Origin: Epiperipatus broadwayi | Lineage: Eukaryota > Onychophora > Udeonychophora > Euonychophora > Peripatidae | NCBI GenBank assembly: GCA_028023455.1 | Contig: JAQFVV010012402.1 | Span: 13,448,483-13,512,482 of the forward strand | Direction of reading: 5' to 3' | Length of the DNA stretch: 64,000 nucleotides | In this document: positions 34,101-46,802 of the stretch, piece after piece | Layout of the letters: every line of letters starts with the position of its first letter | Position numbering within the stretch: the first letter of the stretch is position 1 | Notes under the pieces: model-generated | Seen by the model: the letters and a program-made list of their open reading frames with translations, nothing else | Told to the model about the DNA's origin: nothing | The model's database searches: none | Program-made: the position numbers and the translations under genes

Positions 34101-37100
34101 TAAACTGTCGACTTTAATCAAGAACATTTTAATTTCTACCCTTTATTGACTATCTTCATAGACCTAGTAAAATGTGTTCTTCCTATTTATGCTTACATCT
34201 CTTCACTACAGATAGATATCAGATTATTTATTCAATAGAATTTATAGCTCACGATTACTGTAACTCTAATATCAGGGATCATCTCATAATTCCCATTTCT
34301 AAATAGATAATAATTCCCAGTAACATTTATTCATTGATAACAATTTCTGTAACATATTTGCAAATTCAAGCTTTAATGCCTATCCTATTTAATGATGTAA
34401 AAGATCTAATGATTAATTGTATTTTTTAGATTTTAAATGTAATGTTGTCACAAGTCTTTTATTTTCAAATAAAGATAATTATATTTATTGTATGCTTTTA
34501 CATTACAGATAAATTTTTTTGAACTTTTTCAAATATCAACTTCCTGGAACTGTTGGTCTGTCTTTCACTATAGAAATGATTTTTTAATTATTTTATATTA
34601 CTTAAGCAAGACTTTCAAATGAATATCTGACTATAAAGTCATCTAAACATTGGTGGATTATCAGTTTTCTCAACCGATTCAGTATAAATTTTTAATTTCT
34701 AATATTGATTATATTGCTACATGAAGGTGAAAATGTCCATATTTTGGCTAATCTACCATATACATTAAAATTTTCTTGCATCATGAAACCATCTTTATAT
34801 TGATATGGTATTTAAAATCCCATAATAGATTAAACAATTAATAGACTACAATTTAAATAAATATAATGGAAGATCTATTAGCATTCCTTCCATGTTGTAA
34901 TTTTTCCAAGATTAACCTCAATCCTATACAAGCCATGATTCTTATCTTAGAATCACAGAGTTTTTATCATCTTATTCATATAAAAAGTCACTATATTAAT
35001 ATGAAATTTGTTTATTTCTACACATCGTTTTTCATTCTTGTATAATAGAACTCATATCATTTGACACTTATTATAGTATCCCTCTTGAAACAAAATAGTT
35101 GTACAATATTCAACAAGACATAATTTCCACATCATTTTTTAAATACTTCCGAGTTTCTAATAACTCTATACATTTCTTACAGTTTCAGATTCTTTGGTCT
35201 CATCTGCAATATTATACTTCATCTTAAAATCTTTTATAGTGTATGTCCAGTAATTGGTAATTATTATACTTATTTCAGATTTTTCTATTACTTATATCTC
35301 CATTCTTCTTTTACTTAATTTTTACAGTAATATTATTCAATAGAATCTTTTTCACATTGTCTATAGTATCTATATTGCTTTTGTTCTATAATATTTAATT
35401 TTCAGATTGCTCCAAATAAAGTTTGTAATCCATTTTTTGTCATTTCCATTTCATGAACTTTGTATTATCTGATATTTTATTTTATAATTCTTCATTATTC
35501 TGCTTCCTTTTTCTTATCAATTTGAGAATTGTTTTTTGGAGTTTAATATATTTCTTCATGGATTTATGAAATTTCAAGTTCATTCAACTCCGGATCAATG
35601 AATTCATTTTCTATCTTTCCTTTTAATATTCTCAACTTGGAAACCACCTTAGAGAACCTTTTTTTCTATCAACTCTTGTTATCCTTCTATATTTTTCTTT
35701 TATACTTTCACAAATATTATTAAATTCTTCTTACATATCTTCAAGTAATTCATTTTTAATGCTTTTATTGTCATCCATTTTCTCAAACCATGACTTCACC
35801 ATATTTCTAATCTATATATTTTCTCTTCACTGGTTTGTTCCACAAATAAATATCATTGTCCCTCAGACTTTTTTTTTTTGCTATTACCTCTTCTTTAAAT
35901 TAACCATGCTAATTTACATTATTTACTAATATTTTGGAGTCAGTCTTTTATAAACAAGGTAAACTATCACATAAGTATTAAGTCAATAGGCAAAACTAAA
36001 CAACAAATAAAATTTTAACTTTAAATATTTTCACTTAGTAGCAAAAAAAAAAAAGGGGGGGGGGATGGACATAATTTTTTTATTGATCACTCTCTTCTAG
36101 ATTTCCAAAATGGTTTTGTCTCATTATTATTTATTACTGAAGTTGCCACAATTTAATTTACCTTCTCATGCAAACAAAATTTCTGCTTAGATTAAATTGT
36201 CTATAATTTACTAGGTAAAAGTTGTCTTATTATATGAATTACTGAACTGCTTAATAGGGCATGGGGTCTGTTTCATCATGCCCTATCTTTTTGGATTTAA
36301 TCTTTACTGGTACTATTTCCAAAAATTATTATTAAGAATAATGAATTCCTTTTATCTATTTGTAAAGGTATTGAAGTTCCTTTGAAAGCATCCTATTAAA
36401 AATATATGGGTACCTGGTACTCTAACATTTGTATGTGTCACCTTATGCAATCTGATAACATTTGGTAGTTATAAGCTGGTTTCAATAAGAGTAATCACCC
36501 AAAGAAATAAAAAGCAATAAGGATACTCTGGTAATTAACCAAATTCTACATCCATATTGAAGATAAACAAGAATTAATCATATGGTAAATCTCAGAGAAA
36601 CCAGGAATATTGCCTCTAACAATATAACATGAAAAATGGGCATTTTGGTACATTATAAATGTATGTGAGCATAAGCTATGAATGTGGAAAACACATGATA
36701 AAACTGTGTATATGGTATCTGATATATTTTTTAGATTTAAATAAATTATTTAGTGCAAGTATACAAGCAAATCCCATTATATTGAACCTTTAGCAAAATA
36801 TCCCTTCATAATCAAACATATACTCCAAAAATTTTTATCTTGCTTATTTAAAAGTGGATCCTCAAAAAAACATAATCCTGCATTTTTTTTGACCAAATTT
36901 ACATTTTAGATTGAAAACTTTGTATTGCATATTGTACAATTGTTATTCTCTGGATTTTTACCATTATTAAAATCTTACATTTCTCTTCAGAAAAATGTTT
37001 TTCAGAATCCCATAGTTTTCTATCTTTATTTTATCAAATTCCACATTTAATTATGTAATGAAAAATAAATGTTAGGTCTATAGAATAAGATTTGTCTTTT

Positions 37101-37224
37101 ATTGTATCTTTATTTATATGAAATTATATATAAAATAAAAAAGAATGGAGAATATGAAAGTTGTCTAATCTAATACAAATATGGAAAAAGGCATTAATTA
37201 TGATATTAACATAAGCAATATATA
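34101..37224. other. AT-rich sequence, possibly including decayed coding text; A12G10 run
   Basis: On the minus strand between about 35500 and 35870 several consecutive phrases (for example KVVSKLRILKGKIENEFIDP) look protein-like, but they are broken by stops and match nothing I can name. A run of 12 A then 10 G lies at 36043-36064. No gene is claimed. Confidence 0.35.
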
Positions 37225-37520
37225 GGGCATATGAGCACAGACTTTCACACGACCCACCATTCTCCACTCAATCTCATAATATTGAGACACCTGAACACAT
37301 ATGTCAAAAAGATAAATAATCACCAATATACGTATTTCATGCTAAACCAGCAATCATCAGTTGGTCTAGATTATCATCTCCACACATATATGCAATAAGT
37401 GCTCAGATATATATTAAGATAGCCCAATCTTCATACTTTAATGGACAGGCTTCAATCCACTCCACACTCCAACTCTTCAACCATCCATCCAATTAAAAAT
37501 CTGATGATGGAATGCTCAGT
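37225..37520 (-). mobile_element. MITE family R1, copy c
   Basis: In reverse orientation relative to copy a. ATCATCTCCACACATATATG, CTTTAATGGACAGGCTTCAA and AAAAATCTGATGATGGAATG are reverse complements of copy a/b phrases. The end GCACAGACTTTCAC corresponds to a degraded terminal repeat. Confidence 0.75.
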
Positions 37521-37569
37521 ATTAACATAAGGAAAAAAAATTACTAATAAGAAATAAATACCTGGGTTG

Positions 37570-39620
37570 GTTTAAATTTCATCTTCAAATGATTTATTAT
37601 TTGAGTTTTAGAGATTTAACCTTTTAAGCATTAATTATTCTGTGTGTGTTTTACCTTTGGTTATAGTTTTTAATGAAAAAAAAAACATTATTTCACTTTT
37701 ACATTTTTTTCAAATTTTATTAAAAGTATAAATTCAAAAAATAAAATTAGTTTTAAAAGTAAAGCAGCAATTTATCAAAAAAAAAAAAGAGAGAGAGAGA
37801 GAGAGAGAACTAAATAGAAATAAGCAATCAAAATAAGACTTTTTAAGTCTTCAGACTGAAAAAAACTGACACACACACACAAAATGTTCTAATAACTGCT
37901 TCATATTTAAGACAAATGTCATTAAAGTCTAAATTCAAATAATAAAAACATTCTTTGAAATATTGAAATTCAATTTTTAATTATAAAATAAATGAATAAG
38001 AGCTTTTGTTAAGAAATGTTTCCTTTTTGATATTAATAAATTTTCAATGGAATCATTTTCTGGATATGTAATAATTAAAAAATAAATAAATAAATACGTA
38101 AATAAATTAAGTATAAACTTAATTTTTCGGTTTTTACGATATAAACAAAAACTTTTGCTTATGCATGCAGTCCATTGACTTTTTTTAATTGCTGAAAGGT
38201 GCTGATATCTAATTATTTAAAATTAAAAGATTACTATCATTGAAATAAATTACAACTACTTTCAAGACAATAGCGGATTTATATGAAAATAAATTAAAGG
38301 TTTAATATATGCATTTACTTCATAAAAAATTCAAATAATGTTATAAAAATATTTTAATTAATGATTATTATTCAGTGTTTTGTGTTAAATACAGATGTTG
38401 AAAATATCTCCCATATTTATTTCACATCTACACTAATTCTCTCCTATTCATTTTTTGTGAACATAATTGAAAATTAGAAATTTTATAATATAATATAAAC
38501 AAAAACACTGCCATTTCCTTGTAAATAATCTTTACTCCAACAATATTATCATTAACACTGCATATGAACATCTCAAGTATAAATATATCTTCCCTATTTT
38601 TATCATTATAGATATTTTTAATGGTCTAAGAAACACATCTCTAGCAAACATTAATTCACAAGAGACTACTAAATATAATTAAGTGTACACCTATCCTTGT
38701 TATGTCGTATAGTTCTTGTCATTACATACTTATTATCAAAATTCTTTTAATTCAAACAGGAATTAATGTTCCAGTATTACTTCATCAAAACTGGACATCC
38801 ATCTTTTCATGGTCTTATGTGCAATCTAAAATATTTCTACTTTAATTACTTTTTAGCTAAAAAATTTCTACTCTTTATAAAATGATCTTTTCATGTATAG
38901 GAATATGTTCAATTATTGATAAAAATATTAATGCTCAGCCCTTGGATTAGCATTAAAAATAAAATATTAGATATGTAATTATGCTTCCATTCATACTCAT
39001 TCTTACTACCACATATGATCTATCATAGTTAAACTGCCCAATTCTTTTTTTTATTTTTACTAATATTACGAATACGCTTTTAATACATATATAATTAAAA
39101 CTTGATATTTTCGTGCATCTATTCCATATTTACTTGCAAAATCTAAATATTGTTTTACAAATACACATGCAATTCTAAATTATATTTTGATTAAAACCAT
39201 AAAAATCTTCTCAAATGTATTAATATTAAAGATATCTTTTACAATTTGATTTTAAATATTTTGGTATTAAATTAAGTACTAATTCATCCATTAATAATTT
39301 TCAAGTAATTTCCTGGATATGCTTATTATTCTTGTAATAATAAAGTATAGAATTATTGTTTCTTTTCTGATATTTTTCATTTATTTTGGTGCAACCTCTG
39401 CTAATTATTTACTAGTCTTATTTTACTTTATTTGCTGACCTATCTGATGATTTTCAAAGCCCTGCATCAATATATAAATATTCACACTTCTTCCATCAGT
39501 AAAGCACACTGAAGGTTAAATTCTTATTGTAAAACAGGAAATCCCATTTCCTAGTTGTGGAGTTCATTCATAAAGATTTGGTTTGTAAGTAAAATCTAAT
39601 CTTCAAGCATTTTTTGTATT
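37570..39620. repeat. Diverged repeat block B, with microsatellites
   Basis: Partner of block A (31240-34100), without the Tigger-like insertion. It contains A12 followed by a (GA)n tract at about 37778-37808 and a short (CA)n tract near 37870. Confidence 0.55.
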
Positions 39621-39839
39621 AGAACTTGTGAAATGCCATTTTACATAAAAATGCAAACAATAATAACATGTTTTAAATTAATATAATTTTAATTTACATC
39701 AAAACAAAAATACTTTTTTATAAATCAAACAATTGCCACTACTACTGATATGCAGGTAATTATTTTGTTTCTATAAACACACATTATGCAGATATTTAAT
39801 GTTTCTACATATGTGCTTTTTGCTAAGAATATTAATTAC

Positions 39840-39968
39840 AAAAAAGAAATGTTGTCAAGCATTGGTGGTTGAGAGGTCAGCGGCAGCTGCTTTACAAGCA
39901 GTAGTCCTGGGTTAGCGGGTTCGCTTCCCCGCTGATGCTATGACACATGAGAAAAAAAAAGAAATGTT
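39840..39968 (+). mobile_element. Retroposed tRNA-like sequence with 14-bp target duplications and A-tail
   Basis: AAAAAAGAAATGTT occurs at 39840-39853 and again at 39955-39968. Between them lie 4 bases, a tRNA-like sequence, an unstructured 12-base extension (ATGACACATGAG) and a poly-A tail that merges with the second repeat. Duplication plus A-tail is the signature of LINE-mediated retroposition. The unit is only about 100 bp, so it is either a minimal tRNA SINE or a retroposed tRNA transcript. Confidence 0.8.
39858..39939 (+). tRNA. tRNA-like sequence, anticodon TAC (Val-type), probably a pseudogene
   Basis: A 7-bp acceptor stem can form between AGCATTG (39858-39864) and TGATGCT (39933-39939), with two G-T pairs. 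The anticodon stem pairs 39886-39890 with 39898-39902 around loop TTTACAA, giving anticodon TAC. The T stem GCGGG/CCCGC (39915-39919/39928-39932) has an 8-base loop instead of 7. Box A (TGGTTGAGAGG) is canonical and box B (GTTCGCTTC) is one base off. The D-arm is weak and the variable region has 12 bases, too long for a valine tRNA. It lies inside a retroposed unit and is therefore unlikely to be a working tRNA gene. Confidence 0.5.
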
Positions 39969-42900
39969 AATATATTGTTTAAATATGTAATTACAAAAAT
40001 GATTAATTTAATTTTGATTATTAATTTTTATTAATCAAACGACCATTCTTTGGATGACCAAAGATAAGGTTATAATAGAAAATGTATATATACATCAAAA
40101 CAAGATTATGTTTATGTAAAAATCAAGAAATTTTTTTAATGCAAACAGTGCAAATAAATGAAAAAGCATTGAATTTTTTTTAGAAATTATCTGTAATTTT
40201 GAATGCTGAAATATCAGTTATGTTAATTTATTTCCAAAATAAAGTAAGATTATAGCATAAAAATATTAGAAATTACAAAACATTACGAAGAAATAGTTTA
40301 AAAAAAAAAAAAAAATGTGTAAGCTACATAGGAGGGATAATAATATGACTATTCTTGCTTATAGATCACTGAGAATAAAAATGTGAAAATATATTGGCTG
40401 TCATAAATAACCTGGAGACATGCAGGATTTTTTTTGTATACTTTTATAGAAATAGATATTTCTGGTTAAGAAAGAAGGTAATTAAATCTGAAAAAATCAA
40501 AGATGGTAATGATACAAACACATATAAAATCAAAAATTAGAATGAAAGAAGCAGCAGCAAATTGATAAAATGATGCAAAAGACAAATATTGGCAAGTGAA
40601 CATAGTAGATAATATAAAATTTCTATCAGAAGTTTTTTTGATATTGTTACCCAGAGTTAATAAAGTTTAACATTTCCTTCCTCTCAAAATCTTTTTATAT
40701 CATAGTAAAGCCACCATTTTTTTCTCCTCTCAATATATTTTCCCACTAGTGATATTTCTTTTATTGAAAACTATCGTCAGTTCTGATTTAAAACTCTCCC
40801 CTTCCTCTATAAAATTTATTTGATCTTTTTATGTTCTATAACCCACAAATAAATGTTCAATACTCATCCTTATCACTACATTTATACCATTCTTTCTATG
40901 AACTAAATTATAATCCCATTTTCATCTTTTACCTATTCACGCATCAAATGACTAACCTTCATTTTATTCTTTTTTTTATATATAATTCCAGCTTTACACT
41001 TCACTAATTTTCTCTAAACAACTTATCTATTTTCTTTTCCCATCTCTCATAATTATAGGCACAGATTTTTATATATTTATCACATTTTTTATATACAAGT
41101 ATAAGAACTATGTAGACATAGAATAAGCATTTTAATCTGCTAAGTTTACTATCATCTCCATATAATCCAATTAAAAGTTTTTACTCATTTTTTTATTATT
41201 TACAGACGCAATCAATGGTGCACTGCTTTGAACATGTCAACTCCCTATTATACTTAACTTGAATTTTCAATTTTAATTCCACATCTCTTACATACTTTTC
41301 AACATTAACATAAACTAAACTCAATTTCTTTTTTCAAATTATTTATTTCACTGAATATTCACAAATTCTCCATTTCCAATTATTATATTCTAGACATCGA
41401 ATTTACCTATACATGTTCTTTACAAATATTTTTTTCATTTTAAATAGTCCCTATACATTATTTTTTTTCTTAACAATATATCTATTTAGTTCCTTCCATT
41501 TGCATTTTGGAAAATATGTTTACTGCTCAAGATAAAACAACGAAATATAATTTTTATAAAAATCTCGACTTAACTCATATTTATTTGAATACTTATAAAA
41601 ATAATTTTTCCATTCTAATACCATTTTTAAAAAATATTGCATTCTATTCATATTATTGAATTATAGCAATAAAATATTGAACATTATAATGGCACTTGTG
41701 CATTATTAATTTCTAATAGAGTTTTTGCAACACAAAAAAACTTAAGCATGTATAAATTTTGTAATTTGACAAGATGTTTGCAAAATATTTTACTGTGTAA
41801 AAAATTAAACCAAAATAATTAAATTGACATATTGAAATCAATAGCAAAAAAGTTTGGACTAGTTTTTTAAAAAACGTTTTATTTTATGATGAATATACGA
41901 ATGCAAAAGTTAACTTTGAATTTCAGTGATCTTTTAATCTAATTTTCTATTTATTTTTAGTTGTTATTGTACATATTGTATTTTTCATCATTTGGTTAAT
42001 CTGAGAGCAAAATAATTTGAAAATTCATATTTTAAAATATTAGTTATTACACACTTATCAAATTTGATTCGGTTTATAGTATTATAAGTTACCATTTTCT
42101 TTAAAAATCATTTATTCCTTTCTTAATCAAAACACATTATAATATAAAAAAAATTATTGTTCAACTATTTTCAAAACTTTAAGCAACATAAAATATTAGT
42201 AAAAATGTATTTATTTGGTTAGATGGGTAAGTCTTCACATGGCCTACTATGTAAGTAGCAAGCACATGCATGTGAAACTAATTGTTACCACATGAAAAAC
42301 ATCTTAATGAAATGGTTAAAAACAGTAAAATTATGATCACATACAATAAAACTATGAACATGAACTTTAACAATGTATGTGTTTCAAAACCAAGGGTGAA
42401 GATCCTAAGCTTTCAAAATAAGCAACATCATTTACATTCATGAAGCATGTAGAATATCTACAGAGCAATCTCTTCACCTAAGATAAACAACAAAATTATT
42501 TCAATTTAACACTGAAGATACATCAAAAAGATATTTTACAAATCAAATGTTAAGCACAACACTGATATAATTAAACTTTATAAAACTCATTCTTCTTTTA
42601 ATAATACAAACTTAAATTTATAGATTTACAGCAATTTTTGACACAATGCATTTTAAAGTTAATATGACTGTTTCAAATCATCTTCTAAAAGTAAATCAGT
42701 ACTAAAAGTAGGACAAAAGATATAACTATTTAGATCATTAATTTTTGACATAATATTTAAAAATCTCTTAATATAAGCTGATTTTACTTCCCTTTTAGAT
42801 CTTCCTACATCTTCTGTATTTAAAAATTTCAATTTTCAGAGTAGTTTGGGGGATATGTAAATAAGATCAAGCAGAATTTTTAAAATGTATAGATTTAAAT

Positions 42901-43077
42901 ATGCACTTTATGATGCCAAACAAGGAAAATATTTTATTTCAGAAGATGAAAAGCAATTATCCCTAGCTTTTTGTTTAGAAAAAAAAAAAAAAGATTTATC
43001 ATTACTTGATAATGAATCATTTCTCCCATAGCTACCACAAACCATATCTAATCAAAATTGGGATTTACATTCCTATA
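39969..43077. other. AT-rich intergenic sequence
   Basis: No gene, tRNA or clear repeat is recognised. T/C-rich text between 40660 and 41500 could hide a decayed minus-strand ORF, but nothing readable supports it. Confidence 0.5.
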
Positions 43078-43478
43078 GTTTGAATTCACTTTCATACAAC
43101 CCTCAACTATCCACATTATCTCATACTGCTGATGCCCTTGATCACACACACGTTGAAAAGATAAACATTCACCAATTTCGTGCTAAACCTACACTCGTTA
43201 GTTGGTCCAGATTATCATCTCCACACATATATACAATCAATGCTTAGCTTATCTTGAGATAGCCCATCTTCATACTTTAATAGACAGGCTTCAGTCCACT
43301 CCACAACTCTTCAGCCATCCATTTCATTGAAAATCTGATGATGGAACGCTCAAAGCCCTCATTGGTTTAGCATGAAATATGTATATTGGTGATTGTTTAT
43401 CTTTTCGATGTGTATGTGATCATGTGTGTCAGCAGTATAAGATAGCATTGATAGTTGTATGAAAGTCCGAGTTCAAAC
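43078..43478. mobile_element. MITE family R1, copy d, fold-back form
   Basis: The outer 120 bp on each side (43078-43198 and 43352-43478) are reverse complements, for example TTTGAATTCACTTTCATACA on the left against TGTATGAAAGTCCGAGTTCA on the right. The centre (43200-43340) matches copy c. In this copy the family has long inverted arms rather than the 35-bp ends of copy a. Confidence 0.8.
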
Positions 43479-44264
43479 TCTCTATATATTACATATTGGA
43501 GTGCAGGTATGAAAAAGCCTGTACTGTAGAAAAAATTTACATATTCCTATAGTTGAAAGTTATTCTGTACCAAGATATAGGATAACTTGAATAAAATAAT
43601 AATAATCTTCCAATTTCTTAGCTATGGTAGTTTTAACAAACTCATAATAACTATCACAATTCATCCTTCGATATCATAAGTAATTATTTGTTCCAGGTTG
43701 GTACAAAACCAGCAGTGCTTTGTGTATAGCCAATATTTGTCTACCAGATCCGGAAATTGTGAACTTACTTATAAATCACTGGCTAATGCTAGAAAAGTGG
43801 ATACCATGAAAAACAAAACTTCATAAGATCTAGTAAAAGGCTTGATCCCTTTTATTTACGGTGATGGTTATAAAAGCATTTCTAAAGTACTACTATTATG
43901 ACAGTTGAGATTGCCATTTTATAAATCAAACATTGTCAGAGCAGATCTGCAAGTTTCTTTTTCACAATAATTCTTTAATATCAATCTAATAAAATCCCAT
44001 AGATGATGAATTTGTCTACGACTGTCTTAATCAGGAAAGACATCATACGAAGATAACACTTGTTTCTAAAAAATTTAGAACCTAAAACATAATTGGTAAC
44101 ACCATAACAATTTTTATACCAAATAAATCTAACAATGATCCAAAAAATTCATTCAATATCATTATCATATGTTTTCTATAGCTATTTGAAAGAATCATAT
44201 TAATGTTATTATACAAATTTATTATCTATAGAAAGGATTTGAAATCAAATACATTACTGTATTT
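43479..44264. other. Intergenic sequence
   Basis: A splice-acceptor-like TTATTTGTTCCAG at 43685-43697 is followed by only a short open stretch (VGTKPAVLCV, then a stop). It is not accepted as an exon. Confidence 0.4.
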
Positions 44265-44640
44265 ACTCATCATCAACTTTTAAAGGCAATGCTTTGCCAT
44301 TGCAACCATATCATTCTCTTGCAATTTGATTCATATCTATCTATAAAAAACATTCAATTTCGCTGATCATATTTTTAGTATACAATATTCTTGGTCTGCT
44401 TTTCAGTCTTCCCTAAAATTTTGCCTTCCAAAATATTTTGTAAAAAGCTATCATGTCTCAAAATATGATCCAAAAACTTAAATATTTCTCATTTTTATCA
44501 CACTCAGCAGTTCTCTTTTTATTCCAAATTCTATTTCTACATTCATTATTACAAGTTTAATGTATTTATTTCCACCTACATCAAACAAAATTTTCAAGAT
44601 GAGTTTGAGTATTTAAGTCTTTTCTTTTTTTTTGAAGGAT
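44265..44640 (-). pseudogene. LINE 3'-end coding fragment
   Basis: The minus strand reads FLDHILRHDSFLQNILEGKI at about 44475-44416, then RPRILYTKNM near 44395-44365. The pattern is the C-terminal GHILR...LLQ.I.EGKI.GKR.RGRPR region shared by many arthropod-type LINEs of the RTE/Jockey assemblage. Frames shift and stops are present. Upstream RT domains are not recognised, so this is a 5'-truncated, dead copy. Confidence 0.65.
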
Positions 44641-46730
44641 TATATTTATATCAATCATGGCTCCAATTTTATGATTATATGCAATTATAATGATTGCCAT
44701 TTCAAAAAATACACTTCCAAGCAGTCCAAGAATTCTAAATATTTGCATTAAAGCAACTAAAATGAAATTATTTTGATTACATGTTCTTTTACATAAATGG
44801 TTTTAGAATTATTACTAGCTTATGATACACAAATTACTAGTTTATGATATATGAATTTTTTTTAAATATCAGCAATAAAAAAAATAACTATTTCAAAATT
44901 AATCTACTGTAATTTGAGAAAAAAAAATTATATATAGAAATAAAAATATACATGTTATAAATTATATTTGTTTATTAATTATATTATTTTCAATAAATCT
45001 AAGGTTAAAAAAATATAATCAACCATGTAATAAAATAAATTATAAAAGTATTTTGGACAAATTTCATTCAATGTTTTATGAGAAAAAAAAAAAGATTAAA
45101 CATTTTTTAATTATTTTTTTCAACAAAATATAATTTAATTTTAAAAAAAAATCATTAATTGATTTTTAATTCTTATTTCTTTTGAAATATTTTAATAATG
45201 AATTATCTATTTGAAATAACATATTAGACTAAACTCAAATGGCTTTGTGGGGCATTCGTTTGTTATATCTAAAGTCTGAGTTTGAATTTGGCTCAGATAA
45301 AACTAAAAAAATTTCAGACTTTAATCAGGATTAGAATTTTTCTTTTTGTCCACAATATAATTCAGTAGATTAATTAATAGATATATGGATACCTTTTAGT
45401 TAAGCTGTAAAATAAGATGGAAAACTATTAAACTCTTACTACCTTGTTTTATATGTTTTATCTTTACTTATATTAATACACATTGAAGATAGCCATTTTT
45501 AGTTTTCATTTCTTATTCCCTAAGTTAAACATGTCACAATTTTTCTTCTGAAATCATACCTCGTTTTACATCACATACTCAACAATAACTTTTTTTTTTT
45601 TATAATGAATTTTTATTTTATAGTTTCTTTAAAATAATCATGCATAATATTCCACAAATATTAAGCATTGTCATTGAATTAAAAATATTAAACAAAAGTT
45701 CTTTATACATACAAATAGTAGCATCAATGATATCCAGACTAAAATATCTAAAACCAACAACTCTCAATTACTTATCTTATAAACAAAATACTATACAACA
45801 ACATGCCTACATCCCTGATATTTGATAGAGTTGCTTTTTTCAGGAAAGGTTATTGATAGATATAGGAAAAATTTGATAACAAAAACTATTTTCATTCCCC
45901 TAAGATCATAAAATCTACTTTAACAATTTGATTCTAATCAATCACACCCACACAAATTCATAATGCTACATAAACTCAAATTAAAAATTAATCAAATTAT
46001 TTCTTAATCTCATAAACAAAGAATGTCTTTCTATTTTGTTATAAATATACAATATGTATTTTTTTTAAAAATCATAGTTTAATAACTTCTGAATTTAATT
46101 ATACATACTTTTATTACAATATTATTTTATTTATGAAATGATCAAAGAAAAAAAAAAACTTAAAACAATATAAAATGATCAGGGAATTTTTATTAATGTA
46201 TTGATATAAATTCATACAGTAAAAAAAAAAAAAAAGAATGTTCATTTAAATGTATGCTTTTTCAGGCTGTAAATATGCAGAAAACATTAAATAATTTGAG
46301 GAATCCTTAAGATTTAGAAAATTCCAAACAAAAAAAATTATTACATTTCTAACAATAAGTTTATATATATAAATCAAATTTATTATGTACAGCAATATTA
46401 AAATTAGCCAAATACTGAAGTATACAGCAAAGAAAACAATAAAGGAGTGGTGATATTTCTTTTTTTTAAAAAAAAAGTCCACTTCTATTTCACCTCATTT
46501 ACAGATATTTCAAAAAAAAAAAGTTGATGTTAATTGTCCAAGTTTGAGAATGTACAATAAATAATAATAATAAAAAAAGCAATCCACAAAATCTATTTTT
46601 GATAGATTAATAATGGCACTTAAAAAATAAATGAAGTGATTTAATTTTTTTTGGCAATAGATGTGGCATCCTGAGCTTCTGATTTTGGAATTATAAAATT
46701 TCTTATTTACAATTAAAAAAAAAAAATCCC
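44641..46730. other. Intergenic sequence and probable 3' UTR of the minus-strand gene
   Basis: A SINE-like stretch at about 45235-45310 (box B-like GAGTTTGAATTTGG) is weakly supported. For the gene ending at 46731, a minus-strand AATAAA candidate lies at 46188-46193. The small open frames at 45640-45825 and 46246-46482 are low-complexity. Confidence 0.4.
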
Positions 46731-46802
46731 TTATTGAGGCTGTGCATAGTATTGAGAGCTATACGCATTCCACGCTGACTGGTGATAACTATATGGATTA
46801 GT
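46731..46802 (-). CDS. Prp39-like protein, last coding exon
   Basis: On the minus strand, TTTCTGTTGTAG precedes an exon of exactly 24 codons: TNPYSYHQSAWNAYSSQYYA, then QPQ and TAA (46731-46733). The phase (0) fits the exon at 52301-52448. The Tyr/Gln/Ser/Trp-rich tail ending in QYY resembles the C-terminus of metazoan PRPF39 as I remember it. Prp39 is a HAT-repeat protein of the U1 snRNP that helps 5' splice-site recognition in the nucleus. The tail is low-complexity and could be shared by other RNA-binding proteins, so identity rests on the joined four-exon reading. Confidence 0.65.
   Translation of the reverse strand, partial: TNPYSYHQSAWNAYSSQYYAQPQ

Noticed and set aside
39858-39939. 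A functional nuclear tRNA-Val gene
   Set aside because: The variable region is too long, the T-loop has 8 bases, the D-arm is weak, and the sequence sits inside a retroposed unit with target duplications.
43685-43735. Exon after TTATTTGTTCCAG
   Set aside because: The frame closes after about 10 codons and no polyadenylation or partner exon is evident.
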